Assembly: GCA_038277395.1 (NCBI GenBank)
Contig: CM076196.1
Location: forward strand, 91,698,236-91,762,235
From: Dryocosmus kuriphilus
Taxonomy: Eukaryota > Arthropoda > Insecta > Hymenoptera > Cynipidae
Reading direction: 5' to 3'
Length of the DNA: 64,000 bases
In this document: piece by piece, positions 47,340-58,089 of the stretch
Numbering within the stretch: position 1 is the stretch's first letter
Layout: the number at the start of each line of letters is the position of its first letter
Position numbers and translations under genes: made by a program
Notes under the pieces: generated by a model
The model's database searches: none
The model's input: the letters and a program-made list of their open reading frames with translations, nothing else
Told to the model about the DNA's origin: nothing

Positions 47340-48170
47340 TTTCGAAAATATAGCTGTGAATTGAAAATGAAGTTTGAAAAATTATTTAGTGATTTGCCGG
47401 GACTTTACAATGAAAGTAAGACGAAACTTTATTTTAAACAAGAAGCTAGACCAATAGCACCAAAATACAGAAATGTAGCTCATGCCCTAAGACCATTAAT
47501 ATAAAAAGAGATTTAGAGGTTAGTTAAAAATTGGATCATATAGTGTCAGTCGGTTTGAGCGAACTCGTCATGCCGATCGTACCAATACTCAAGAGTAACG
47601 GGAATATTCGCATTTGTGGCGATTTTAAAACGACGGTAAATCCATTTATTATGACGTATAAATATCCATTGCATACGATAGATGATATTTTTGCTAAACT
47701 TCAAGCTGGAAACATTTTTTCTGAATTAGGCTGAAGACATGCTTATATGCAATTTCCCGTGGACGAAGAAAGTTCGAAGTTATTGAAAATCGTAACTCAT
47801 ATGGGGTTATACAGGTATACAAAGGTACCCTAAGGCGTGTCACCTGCACCTGCGGATGTGCAGAAAAAGATGGATGAACGTCTAAGGGGATTGACCGTAC
47901 AATAGCGTATATTGGTAACGTTTATGTAACAGGTAAAACGGATGAAGAGCATCTGCAAAATCCAGAAAAGATATGTAATAGATTACAAAAATGCGGATTA
48001 ATATTAAATAAATAAAAGTGTAGTCTTATGCAAAAAAAACTACAAGTTTTAGGATTCGTAATTAATAGAGAGGGCTTGCATAAAGTAAAGTCAAAAGTTA
48101 ATGCTATGATCAACGCGCCCCAACCGAAAAATATTAAGGAACTAGAATCTTGTCTTGGGATGCTTAATTT
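47340..48170 (+). pseudogene. Gypsy reverse transcriptase
   Basis: Conserved pieces include MPIVPILKSNGNIRICGDFK, YPLHTIDDIFAKL, IFSELG (the catalytic Asp is Gly), YRYTKVP and, after several stops, AYIGNVYVTG, where the paired catalytic Asp are Gly-Asn. KLQVLGFVINREGL marks the thumb. Frames shift between 47734 and 48183. The enzyme is clearly dead. Confidence 0.75.
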
Positions 48171-48182
48171 TTACGCCGATTT

Positions 48183-48725
48183 TTGGAAAATAGGTCGGCA
48201 AATTTAAAGTCGTTATATGATTTATCGAGTCGAGATAAATTTGAATGGAATGACGACTGTTCAAAAGCATTTAAATGGGTGAAAAGTGAGTTAATCTCAC
48301 CTAGAGTTTTGTTAAATTTCGATCTGCATAAAAAAATATTTTTAGCATGCGACGCTTCTGATTACGGATTGTCAGCAATTATATCGCATCAGTGCAAAGA
48401 CATTACAGAGAAACCGATCGCGTTCACGTCACAGAAAATAGCAGAGGCCGAATTAAATAGAAGAATATTCGACAAAGAAGCAATGTCTATAATTTTTGGA
48501 GTAAAGCGATTTTATCAATTTCTTTTCGGGAAACAATTTATTTTAGGAACGGACAATAAAGCATTGGAAATAATCCCAGGACCCAGGAAAGGAATTCGGT
48601 TGATTGCGGATAATCGTTTTAAAAAATGGGCGCATTATCTGTCAGTGTTTCGTTATAAGATAGAACACATAAAAATCGGAAGCAAACGCAATCTGCGAAC
48701 CGTTATCCAGACTACCAATAGATGA
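48183..48725 (+). pseudogene. Gypsy RNase H
   Basis: The frame has FLACDASDYGLSAIIS (first Asp), FDKEAMSIIFGVKRF (Glu) and ILGTDNKALEII (second Asp), so the visible RNase H acids are preserved. It ends in a stop after the WAHYLSVFRYKIEHIK segment. Confidence 0.8.
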
Positions 48726-48959
48726 TGATACGGAGATAATAGAAACATATTTTTTACACATAAATTCTTTCGAAGAAGGAATAGTCGCCTTTGATCATAA
48801 AAGGTTAGCAGAAGAAAGTAAAAAAAAAAGAATTGATTTGTATAACAATTAAGCGAGGGTTAGGAAGTTGGCCGCATAACTCAAAATAAGTGACAAGCGA
48901 CGAGAAAAGTTTGTATAACAAAACATTAGAATTAACAGCAGAAAAGGGCTGTTTGCTTT

Positions 48960-49975
48960 GGGATTTCAGAGCAGTAATTCCAGAACGAATGAGAAATCTT
49001 ATGCTATAAGAGCCAAACGCTACACATTTAGGTATTGTAAAAATCAAAATGTTTGCACGCTCATATGTATGGTGGCCTACCAGCTATCGCGATATAGAAA
49101 ATCTGGTAAAGGATTGTAAAATTTGTCTAACTAAACTAAAGATGTCGCCATCCACGCCTTCAACTTCATGGCCTTGGCCAGATAAAACATGGAGCTGCAT
49201 TCATTGTGATTTCGCGGATCCATTTTATGGAAATATGCATTTAATTTTAATAGACGCTCATAGTAAGTAGCCGGAAATTATAAATTTTAAAAACAATACG
49301 AAAGCGTAACGATTAATTGCAGAATTTAGAGTTTTACTTTCGCATTACGGATTTCCATTGCATTGTGTAACAGACGGTGGTTCACAATTTAGAAGTGCAG
49401 AATTCCAAGATTTCCTAAGAAGTACCGGAATAAAAATCAGCTTTCACCTCCATACCACCCAGCCGCTAACGGGGTGCCGGCAGATTTCGTTCAAACATTT
49501 AAGGATAATGTCGATAAAATTGTTAAAAGGGGAAAAGGTCACTGGAAACAGCTATAAATATGTTTTTAGTTGACTATCGTAGCATTCCACATTGTACGAC
49601 ACAAAGAAACCCTGCGTATCTCATGTTCAAAAGAACAGTAAGAACACGGTTTGACTTACTCAAGCCAAATGTAACAGAAACCAACGCGAGCAAATAGCAG
49701 CAAGGTCTGGGAAGCGCAAGGTCGAATTATCACCGGGGGATCATGTTATGATATACGAACATGGTGTAAGAATGAGTAAGCGATCGCATGTCACAATTGT
49801 AAAACAATCCTCGCCTTTTACGTATGTTGTAGCAAACGATAATGGTATGCTAGTTAAGCGGCATGTAGGTCAAAGCGTCAAAGGTAGTAATGCGAATGTG
49901 AAATTACGGCGTTTTCCGCGTTTTCAGGGTGTTTCAGATTTAAAAGGAGCGGCGAGTTGTGGTGTATGTGTGTAA
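48960..49975 (+). pseudogene. Gypsy integrase, K02A2.6-like
   Basis: The zinc-binding C-x2-C lies in VKDCKICLTK after ARSYVWWP. The core shows HCDFADPF (first Asp) and CVTDGGSQF (second Asp). The Glu region near 49470 is scrambled. A C-terminal segment (49748-49975; MIYEHGVRMSKRSH) precedes the 3' LTR. Stops occur at 49268, 49306 and 49573. Confidence 0.75.
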
Positions 49976-50140
49976 ACGGTTGACACTGCGTTTGTCGGGT
50001 ATCGAGCCTCGGCACACTGACCACAGGGAGTTGTGTACTAGCCGCCCACAGAGCATGTACTAGGCTAATGTTTTTTTAATTAATTAAACGTGAGTTATAT
50101 GTTAACTGGGTGATTATTAAGTTATTACCCTGCCCACACA
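49963..50140 (+). repeat. Gypsy 3' LTR (178 bp)
   Basis: Begins TGTATGTGTGTAAACGG and ends TGCCCACACA. Confidence 0.8.
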
Positions 50141-50559
50141 CCCGATATCCTATAGCTAGACCTGTATTCTTGGACAAGTGTATCGTTGGCTTCAAAATAA
50201 TTTGAGAAGGATTCCAAATATTCACTTACATCAAAATCACTTGACATGCAGTGTAAAAAAAGCACACAGAAAATGACCACACATTTCCAGGTTTACAGTG
50301 ATTATCCGTATTCAAGACTAATTCTGCTGGTTTTGTTAAAACTCTTGAATTTCTATCAATGGGAAAGATTCCCAAACGGTGCGACTTTATGTGTCGAATA
50401 GCCTAAAGTAGATTTAGATTGGCGATGATTGCCAAGTGAAAATTAACTATCCGCGTGAAGGAAGCATGTATTGAGAAGTGATGAAAATCTGAACTCGTAG
50501 CCATCGTCAATGTCAACCTCGTTGTCATTACGGTTATTGCTGCTCTCATTTAAACTCGA

Positions 50560-51110
50560 ATCATTCTGGCATCCACAAGTTTTGATGACAGCTTCTCTTG
50601 TAAGAACACACTTTTTTTAGTCGTCGTAAAGCATTATTAAGAGCGCACTGCAATGATTTAGTTTGCTGCTTTATATCGTGATATGGACGTTGTGTCTGCA
50701 TTGAAGGTAATTGGCTAAATGACTGTCACTCGATATTCTCCTCCAAATTAATCACTTGGCGAGCTATTACATTTTGCAACTGAGTGGCTTTTTCACGTCC
50801 ACGAGCATATACAGTTTCTGCAAAGCGAGCAGGTTCTCGTGATGTTGCATAAAGTTGTCTGCACGAAACAGCACCATCAAACAATTCAGTCCCGTGGAAG
50901 TTATGAGAAATACACTTATTTTTAATGCAAATAGTCTGTGGAAGATTGATGAAAAAACATAGAGGGAATGCTATCCAATGCTCTATAGATTCAACGTTTC
51001 AAGCAACTACAGCTACCTCCTTTGGAAGAAATTTAACTCCACTGGCCTTAAAACCCTGCATGTCCAGGACTAAATCCGTAGTTGAGGTATTCGTTGTGAA
51101 AGTTCCGATT
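50560..51110 (-). pseudogene. Short protein of a Polinton-associated or repeat family, degenerate
   Basis: The minus strand reads VLDMQGFKASGVKFLPKEVA, then after a stop HNFHGTELFDGA and VYARGREKATQLQNVIARQ. I recall a short arthropod protein family beginning with this D-x-x-GF...PKE pattern, possibly an exonuclease-like fold, but the function is not established. Two stops interrupt the reading. Confidence 0.4.
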
Positions 51111-51245
51111 AGCGAAGTCACTTTTGTAGCTGTGTAAAACAATACTGACACCTCATTTGAAATGAAAAGAAAATCGTTGTTGGAAAATCCCCTTCCACTT
51201 CAGTATTTCTTGTTTTGTCCCCACCACTATCACAAAGTTTGAAAA

Positions 51246-52711
51246 TTATCCACCAAAGTCAAGCATGGCTTGGCGTAAGGAGTCAATCTCTTGTAAGTTA
51301 TCGTACTCTGCATAGGTTTTACAGTTAATAGATGATGTCAGCTCTTTTGCGAAGCGCAAATCGATACGCACACTACCACGTTTATTCAGATTCAGTGATT
51401 ATTTATTATCCGAATACTTTGAGGGTAGAATATTAGTCACACTAGTGTATATATGTATCAATATTATCATATCATTAAATATTAGGTATCAAGGTACTAT
51501 CGAATAATTTTGTAATTATTCTATTATTATTCTATTAACTAGTATTTGCCATTTGCACACTTGTTTCTTGTAATTGGATTTCCTAGGTCTAGCAAATGCA
51601 CACCTGCTCCAGCAAAAAGTGTTTGATAGGCATTTAGAAACAACTCGTTCTGTGTGAAATCAGGATGTAATGGTTTCCTAGGAGCATGCGTACCATCAAC
51701 ATACAGGGACAGAATAATGCAATTTATAGTACTAAAAATTGAATGGGTTTCATTTCAGATGTCCATTGAATGCACGATTATCGATAAAAAGGAATTATTT
51801 GTTTAGGAAGTTGCCCAGTATTGCATTATCCAAATCTCACCATTAATTCCAGAACGTAAAGTAACTGTCTTAACCTCCACTCGTGTAAGGGGATATTTGG
51901 CTTTAGTCTTGGCCGGTGAAACGTGGATAACAGGATTTATCTTTGCTAGCCGCACAACAAGCGTAGTTTCTATCATATGAAGCCTGTAATAAAGTGCTTC
52001 TGAGCTCATTAAGCAAAATGAATTGTGTTTACGAATAATGGGGATATTCACTTCCACACCGTTAAGAAGAAACCTTGTCTGATTGAATAAATCACAATGC
52101 AAATGACCTGTTATGTCAATAAATTTTTCCTTTGTTACGAATACAGTTCTCTAAACGAGGCCTGGATTTCGTCCACCCAAAATATCCATGAATGCTGGAG
52201 TATCGTCGTATCACAAACCCACCATCAAATGTGGGGATTTTTTTTCAGTAACATAATTTAGTAAAGTTTCGATGTACGCACGGTTTGCGTAGGCATTGGT
52301 TGGTGGAGAGACGAGTTTCCGATTAAAACATACATCAATCTGATTGAACACTGAATGAAGTAGGTTGTTCACAGTCCCTGGGGATTTGTCTCCTGCGTCC
52401 TTATCGGCATTTTCTTCTGCTGCCTTCATAGGTCCACGAATCTGTACGCGAAAACTTAGCACTGAATGTGCGAGATCAAAATATCCGTCTCCTATGCAGG
52501 GTATAACAAACTCAATTGGCACATCATCAGTAGTGTGGGCCGAAGAGAAGTCTTCTTTGGATTTCGAAATTCTAATAGCGTGATTATCGTGTTCATTGTG
52601 ATCACTAACAACGAGCAGCAAAAAAAAAAATTTTGAATCGGATAATATCTTCTGCCCATACATCGCTGCTCAATTGTTGATAGTTGAGCCAATAAAGGCA
52701 CCTTTTAACAT
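51246..52711 (-). pseudogene. Polinton major capsid-like protein (F54H12.2-like)
   Basis: The frame starts at an ATG at 52711 with a TGA 13 codons later and a second ATG at 52663. It reads IEFVIPCIGDGYFDLAHSVL, GTVNNLLHSVFNQIDVCFN, NAYANRAYIETLLNYV, YDDTPAFMDILGG and KYPLTRVEVKTVTL, all in one frame down to about 51803 with stops at about 52209 and 52154. FTQNELFLNAYQTLFAG and RGSVRIDLRF follow in other registers, ending with TAA at 51246. This matches F54H12.2-like proteins, which form the double-jelly-roll capsid of Polintons. The match is strong, but the naming rests on memory. Confidence 0.75.
51413..51545. other. AT-rich insertion in the capsid-like gene
   Basis: About 130 bp of A/T-rich sequence (ATTATTCTATTATTATTC and similar) separates the two C-terminal capsid segments. 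It may be a small MITE, but I see no clear terminal repeats. Confidence 0.4.
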
Positions 52712-52905
52712 GTCGCGCAAATCTATCCCAAATGTGAAGAAAACGTTCCAAATGGACTTTTATACACAACTGAGATTGAGAACAACAGAAAATAGTGTTT
52801 GTGGGTTATTGGCCTACACTGTCCAAAAGCTTTAAAAGGGGCGCAGATGCCCATATATGGCCCAAAACGCAATATATGGATTCCGAACAAAGAATAGGTC
52901 TGTTT
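52690..52905 (-). promoter_or_regulatory. Capsid-gene upstream region with TATA box (inverted copy at 57470-57655)
   Basis: On the minus strand, TGTATAAAAGTCCATTTGGAAC lies about 60-80 bp before the capsid ATG, preceded by TTTTGGACAGTGTAGGCCAATA and CACAAACACTATTTTCTGTT. The same 180 bp occurs on the plus strand at 57470-57655. A TATA box at this distance from the start codon supports a promoter role. The alternative is a terminal inverted repeat. Confidence 0.5.
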
Positions 52906-52959
52906 CATCACTTTCAGTGCTGAACTTTCTCGTTTCGTTAACTATAGTGGGAATGCTAT

Positions 52960-53110
52960 ACTGTGGCAGGCAAGAGGGAGAGTGACTGTCGAGTGTTGGA
53001 GGTGTAGAGAGTGAACTTCAGTAAAAATTGACCCCAGCCCAGGGAAATGAACCCTTTGCCGTCGGCTCGAAAGCTCGATGCGCTAACCACTGCACCAACC
53101 ACGGTGTCGG
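52960..53110 (-). mobile_element. tRNA-derived SINE
   Basis: The minus strand has GGTTGGTGCAGTGGTTAGCG (box A-like, 53080-53100) and, about 40 bp downstream, GGTTCATTTCC (box B-like, 53043-53053). This spacing matches an internal tRNA-type Pol III promoter. The following GGCTGGGGTCAATTTTTACTG is unrelated to tRNA. No tRNA cloverleaf can form, so I call a SINE rather than a tRNA gene. The tail end is uncertain. Confidence 0.6.
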
Positions 53111-53224
53111 TGGTGAATTACATACAGTCAACTCATAATCTTACTGCCTCACCACTACCACTAAAGTCAGTCTTCAGGGTGGGAAGGGGAAAGCCATGCG
53201 ACGTGTACCATGTACCACATTATA

Positions 53225-53875
53225 CAGGGTGTCTAAAAGTCCCGGGACGGTTGGATATTTCCTCAGGCAAAATATTTTTCAAAAAAGTGAAGGTTATTCC
53301 TGAAGTATATTTCAACGAGGAATTCAATGGTGACCTTCATTTTGACTTTGAAGTTGACCTTCATGGCTTTTTGAAGGTCAAATTTGTTTTTTTTAAATGA
53401 AAACCCCCTTTTTTTTACATCTGCAATCGATAGAGCAGAAAATTCTACGTTCAGGTACTTACCCAAGTCATAGGTCAATTGTAACGTTCAAGGTCAGTTA
53501 GAGGTTATTTGAAATTGTCAAAGTTTTCCAAGAGGTTAATGCAATTCCTGAAGTAAATTTCAACGAGGAATTCAATAGTGACCTTCATTTTGACGTGGCA
53601 GTTGACCTTCATGGCTTTTTGAAGGTCAACTTTGTTTTTTAAAATGGAAACCCCCTTTTTTTACATCTGAAATCGATAGAGCGGAAAATTTACGTTCAGG
53701 TACATACCCAAATCATAGGTCAATTGTAACGTTCAAGGTCAGTTATAGGTTATTTGAAATTAACAAAGTTTTCCAAGAGGTCAGTGTACTTTCTGAAGTA
53801 AATTTCAACGAGAAATTCATTGGTGAGCTCTGTATTGACCTTCGTGATGATCGTCAAGGTTTTTTCCAAGCAGTT
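53225..53875. repeat. Mariner left terminal arm with internal 247-bp repeats
   Basis: CTGAAGTA.ATTTCAACGAG occurs at about 53300, 53548 and 53795. Between them lie GACCTTCAT, ATCGATAGAGC and GGTCAATTGTAACGTTCAAGG. Confidence 0.85.
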
Positions 53876-53976
53876 TACGTTTACGTTTAGCATTACCCAG
53901 GAGCAACGACGTGGAGGTAGTAAAGTCTGTTCCCTTTGGGTGCTTCATTAGCGTGAGTCCCCTTGCCTCTCACGCT

Positions 53977-55017
53977 TCAGTGAAGATGTTCGAACTGAAA
54001 ACCTTGAGCTTCTTGACAAAAAGCTATGCGATTGTAAAAGTGAGTTACAGCATTACAAATCATATCCCTATCAATGAAAGTAGCCTGTTTCAGAATCGGA
54101 TTCTGCAATTCGTCTAAGCTCTGGGATTGCGTTGAGTGTACTTTGCTCTTTAAATAACCCCAAAGAAAATAGTCGAGAGGCGTCAGATCAGGAGATCTAG
54201 CAGGCGACTCGATTTCACCCCTTCTTCCAATCCACCTTTGAGGGAACTGAGTATCCAAATATGCTCGAACCTCCCTACCGTAATGAGCCGCTGCTCCGTC
54301 CTGCTGGAACCAAATATTTTGAAAATAATCGCCTGTAACCTCCCTTACTCTTGGTACAATTTGGTTTCTGAGAAGCTCTTCATATGCACGGGCATTGAGA
54401 CTACCATCGATGAAGAAAGGGCCTATCAATGTATCATTCAAGATACCGGCCCAAACATTAATCCTTTGTGGATATTGTGTGTGACTCTCCAACATCCAAT
54501 CAGGATTTGTGTCGGACTAATTTCTACAATTTTGCCTGTTAACTTCACCTTTTAAAGTGAAAGTAGCTTCATCTAAAAATACTGTATTGTACAAGAAAAG
54601 AGGATCTCCATCAATTCTGTCCATCATAATTTCACTAAATTCAATCCGACGATCAGGATCGTCTTCATTGAGCTCTTGTACCAGATGAACTTTGTAAGGA
54701 TGGAAATTAATGCCTTTTAAAATATTTCGCACTGTCTCAGGAGCAACGTCACGCTCATCAATAGCTCGACGTAAACTAAGGTGTGGGTTTTCAACAAATG
54801 CTTGGGCTATGTCCATCTGCATCTCCTCAAATCCTGCAGATTTTGGCCGACCAGTTCTCTGAAGGTCGTTGATAGATCCATGATTCAGAAAGCGCCTTAC
54901 AGTTCTTTCAGTTGTTGATTTTGAGACAGGATTTAACCCTTCTTCATTACGAAAAGTGCGATTAAAAAGCAAACGAACTTGATCATAAGATCGAACTCGA
55001 TCTCCCCAACCACGCAT
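53977..55017 (-). pseudogene. Mariner-type transposase, one nonsense codon
   Basis: A single 347-codon frame runs from an ATG at 55017 to 53977 with only one stop, an amber at 54514-54516. The N-terminal helix-turn-helix region includes STTERTVRRFLNHG and RTGRPKSAGFEEM. The catalytic acids are Asp in FLDEATFTL, Asp in WFQQDGAAAHY and Asp in DLTPLDYFLWG, so this is a DDD member of the Tc1/mariner superfamily. A TATA- and repeat-rich arm precedes the start. The copy is nearly intact and young compared with most elements here. Confidence 0.85.
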
Positions 55018-55319
55018 TATTAATACAGATACCCTCTCTCATTCCGAAAGTTTAGCTTGTGCCATAATAATCTTTTAGCGAAAGATAGTAATTATGTACT
55101 CGTAATACGTACATTTAATTTCGATTCAGAATATTCGTATGGAAAAAAGGTATAGGACTTATGGTATCGCCTTAGGTATTGACTTAGGTATCGAAAAACG
55201 GAATAGGACTGTATAACTCTTTGGGGAGGAACAGAACTCTCACCAGAACGCCTGGAACTTTTAATGAAAAATTTCCTTATGATTTTACAATATTCAAAAC
55301 GCTGTAACCAAGATCAATA

Positions 55320-55927
55320 CAGAGCTCATCAATGAATTTCTCGTTGAAATTTACTTCAGGAATTGCACTGACGTCTTGAAAAACTTTGTTTATTTCAAAT
55401 AATCTCTAACTGACCTTGAACGTTACAATTGACCTATGACTTGGGTACGTAACTGAACGTAGAATTTTCCGCTCTATCGATTGCAGATGTAAAAAAATGG
55501 GGTTTCCTTTTTAAAAAACAAAGATAACCTTCAAAAAGCCATGCAGGTAAACTTCAAGGTCAAAATGAAGGTCACCATTGAATTCCTCGTTGAAATTTAC
55601 TTCAGGAATTGCACTGAACTCTTGGAAAACTTTGTTAATTTCAAATAATCTCTAACTGACCTTGAACGTTACAATTGACCTATGAGCTGGGTACGTATCT
55701 GAACGTAAAATTTTCCGCTCTATCGATTGGAGATGTAAAAAAAGGGGGTTTCTATTTAAAAAAACAAAGTTGACCTTCAAAAAGCCATGAAGGTCAACTT
55801 CAAGGTCAAAATGAAGGTCACCATTGAATTCCTCGTTGAAATTTACTTCAGGGATGACCTTCACTTTTTTGAAAAATATTTTACCTGAGGAAATATCGAA
55901 CTGTCCCGGGACTTTTTAGACACCCGG
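55320..55927. repeat. Mariner right terminal arm with internal 247-bp repeats
   Basis: CTCGTTGAAATTTACTTCAG occurs at about 55340, 55590 and 55835, the complement of the left-arm repeats. Confidence 0.85.
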
Positions 55928-56214
55928 TATAATGTACCAGTTCTATATTTAACACTTGCGTCACCAACTTGTCGCGACATGTCTCTCACGGAGGCCCTGC
56001 GCGCCGAGCTCTGAGCGACCTGAGCGTCTCTGAACTTGTCGAACGAACGGTGCGGGCAGCGGCTGGCAACGAGCTTCACTCTAACTCTGGCTTTCGCCCT
56101 GTGCGCTTCGTGTACTTTATTTCGTGCTGGTAGCTCTGAGCCTTATTTTAGTTTCTTAAGAATTTTTGCGCTCTCTTTCACGTTGCTTTTGTTCTCGTTG
56201 TTCTGCAACCAGCC

Positions 56215-57051
56215 ATGGCTTCGAAATTCAGTCATTGGCAAATATTCCATAGTCCAATCATTGGATCTCCCAAAGAGCTCAATGATACAAGGTTGCCTTC
56301 ATATGAAGGCATGTTGAGGTGCTGTTTTTTTGCGAGATTCAATCTTGTTCCTTCTGTTGGAAACAAAGAACAGACTTTCTCAAATATTGCGGAGATTGTG
56401 TCCACTAAAATCGTAAGCATCTTGAAGGAAGCCAGTACTGCCATTCGAACAGTCACCCACACTCGTGTTTTGCAGATGATTCACGTTTACCACGAGAAAT
56501 ATCTGAAACTGAGGAAATCTTACACTCGAGACAAGTGTAGTAAAGCATTTCAAGCCAATTTGGGGAAATTTTGGCAGGAAGCGAAGAGAAAGGTGTTCGA
56601 AATTGCGGCTTGCAAGTGTCCTTCTTTCGACGGTTGTACTTGCTCCCGTGATAAAAAGGTACCACTTACTGAGGAAGCATTTATCTCTGATCAGCGCACT
56701 GCAAGGGTTGATTACATGGGCCGACTAGACGTTCGTGGAACAGAACTTCTTGAATATCTGACCGTCAGAAAATCCCGTACCTTCGGCCCATGCTTATTTC
56801 TAAGCATGCTCACCGATGAGAGACCTAATATCAGAGAAGTGGCTGCACGACGCATAATACAGGCAAGGGTATCACGCCCTCGATTAAAGGCAGTGCGTGT
56901 GTTTCGCACACCTCAACTTCATTTTGAAGCAAACGACTTCACTAACATTATACACTGGGCATCTGTTTCGGTTACTTGTCCTCCTATGCTGCGTGTCGTT
57001 TCAGCAGAAGTTTTCCGCTCCATTCTCAGTGAGTTCATGATCCCAGAATAG
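56215..57051 (+). CDS. Intact 278-codon ORF of an uncharacterised arthropod family
   Basis: The ATG at 56215 has a good context (GCCATGG) and the frame is uninterrupted. Residues 110-180 contain YTRDKCSKAF, FEIAACKCPSFDGCTCSRD (clustered Cys, possibly metal-binding), KVPLTEEAFISDQRTAR and DVRGTELLEYL. I recall a large family in arthropods and cnidarians with the same IAACKC...C.C and DQRT motifs. Its function is unknown and its copy number suggests a mobile or viral link. The C-terminal 80 residues are not recognised. GC content is higher than in neighbouring Polinton debris. Confidence 0.65.
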   Translation: MASKFSHWQIFHSPIIGSPKELNDTRLPSYEGMLRCCFFARFNLVPSVGNKEQTFSNIAEIVSTKIVSILKEASTAIRTVTHTRVLQMIHVYHEKYLKLRKSYTRDKCSKAFQANLGKFWQEAKRKVFEIAACKCPSFDGCTCSRDKKVPLTEEAFISDQRTARVDYMGRLDVRGTELLEYLTVRKSRTFGPCLFLSMLTDERPNIREVAARRIIQARVSRPRLKAVRVFRTPQLHFEANDFTNIIHWASVSVTCPPMLRVVSAEVFRSILSEFMIPE

Positions 57052-57469
57052 GCTTTTATTCATTTTCCCTGCCACACGCAAGCCGTCGAACGGTGTGTGA
57101 AAGTTGTTACAGAGGTCTCAATACAGTTGTGTGGGTCTAAAGGCAATGATGACGTAATAAGTTCCAAGCTCTTCTCACGTTTAGTGATGCCTGAATTTAA
57201 AATCTAATCTGATTTCAATGTGCTCCTCTCTAATCGGAAATGACCATCTATTAGAAGTGATCCTCAAATACATACAGGATGAAGGATCAACCTCCCTTTA
57301 TGGCTAGTTGGTTAGGATGGGCGAGGGTGTGTGGAACTCGAGGCGCAGCCACCTTCTCGTGGTGAGTTTTGAGTCGTTTTAGCACATGTGAAAACGGAGA
57401 GTTGCACACATCTTTCAGAATACATAATACACTAAATACCCTCGAACGCAAAAAAATGTTGCTTCACAC
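57052..57469. other. Noncoding stretch downstream of the 278-codon ORF
   Basis: No gene was seen. TGGCTAGTTGGTTAGG near 57300 resembles a box A, but no convincing box B follows. Confidence 0.4.
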
Positions 57470-57655
57470 AAACTACACTCTGAGTTTTGGCCCACATATG
57501 GGCATTTGTGGTTGCGCTCCTAGTAATGATTTTGGACAGTGTAGACCAATACCCCACAAGCACTATTTTCTGTTATTGTCAACATCTGTGATGTATAAGA
57601 GTCCATTTGGGACGTTGTTTTCGTATTTGGAATATATTGCGTCGTTTGCTCGATG
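57470..57655 (+). repeat. Inverted copy of the capsid-gene upstream region
   Basis: TTTTGGACAGTGTAGACCAATA, CACAAGCACTATTTTCTGTT and ATGTATAAGAGTCCATTTGGGACG match the minus strand of 52905-52720. It faces the 3' end of the basic-protein gene, an odd orientation for a promoter. Confidence 0.6.
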
Positions 57656-57701
57656 ATTTTCATACTTTTACTTTACGTGTTCTACTTTTCATTTTCTTCT
57701 T

Positions 57702-58037
57702 CTACTTCTGATTCTTCTTTGAAGATACGGGTGTAATTTTTCGTTTACGTGTGGCACCAATGCGACGTGGTTTATGTGCTGGCAGCGACTGAATCATTCG
57801 GTTGTGCTTCGTTGATTTATAGCCGGACCGCTGCATCAAAGACTCGGACGTATCTTTTGCCCGACGTTTAATATTTTCTCCAGGTTGTCGAGCACGTCCT
57901 TGAAATGAATCTACGAGCGGTATTTTTCGAGCTAGTACATCCGATGCAATATCGACACCAATGCGAATTGCTTCTTTACATATCGCACTTGCGCTTTCTG
58001 ATAGATAGTATTGGTAAACAGCGACAAAAGAGAACAC
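57702..58037 (-). CDS. Polinton small basic virion-like protein
   Basis: The 111-codon frame reads AICKEAIRIGVDIASDVLAR, DSFQGRARQPGENIKRRAKD and LMQRSGYKST, then an Arg/Lys-rich end (KPRRIGATRKRKI). The EAIR.G.DIASDVL and GSGYK-like pattern matches a small basic protein that sits next to the capsid genes in many Polintons, where it probably binds DNA or lies inside the particle. The open frame seems intact, although the N-terminus may be incomplete. Confidence 0.65.
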   Translation of the reverse strand: MFSFVAVYQYYLSESASAICKEAIRIGVDIASDVLARKIPLVDSFQGRARQPGENIKRRAKDTSESLMQRSGYKSTKHNRMIQSLPAHKPRRIGATRKRKITPVSSKKNQK

Positions 58038-58089
58038 TCATGAAACACCCTATACCGTAAGCGTGTTGAATAGGCAGTAGTTTTATGTT

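Larger units (their letters stand above)
45118..50140 (+). mobile_element. Ty3/gypsy retrotransposon (K02A2.6-like pol), 5.0 kb, degenerate
   Basis: Two 178-bp LTRs (45118-45295 and 49963-50140) flank gag, protease, RT, RNase H and integrase on the plus strand. Both LTRs share ATGTGTGTAAACGG, GAGCCTCGGC.CACTGACCACA and TGATTATTAAGTTATTA. LTR divergence is about 12-15% by eye. Frames are broken and RT catalytic residues are lost. I see no unequivocal target duplication. Confidence 0.85.
53225..55927 (-). mobile_element. Tc1/mariner-superfamily transposon with long composite terminal repeats
   Basis: The ends read CAGGGTGTCTAAAAGTCCCGGGAC and the complement of CCGGGTGTCTAAAAAGTCCCGGGAC, each flanked by TA. 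Inverted arms extend about 600-650 bp (53225-53875 and 55320-55927). Each consists of two to three direct repeats of about 247 bp starting CCTGAAGTAAATTTCAACGAGG. A transposase lies between them on the minus strand. Confidence 0.9.

Noticed and set aside
52723..52911. 62-codon minus ORF and the similar reading at 57369-57656
   Set aside because: Their similarity reflects the inverted 180-bp repeat with its TATA box; there is no evidence that they are translated.
53043..53110. Possible tRNA gene on the minus strand
   Set aside because: Box A- and box B-like sequences are present, but no acceptor stem or anticodon arm can be formed. It is better explained as a SINE.
57295..57345. Second box A-like sequence (TGGCTAGTTGGTTAGG)
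   Set aside because: No box B at a suitable distance; not enough for a SINE or tRNA call.
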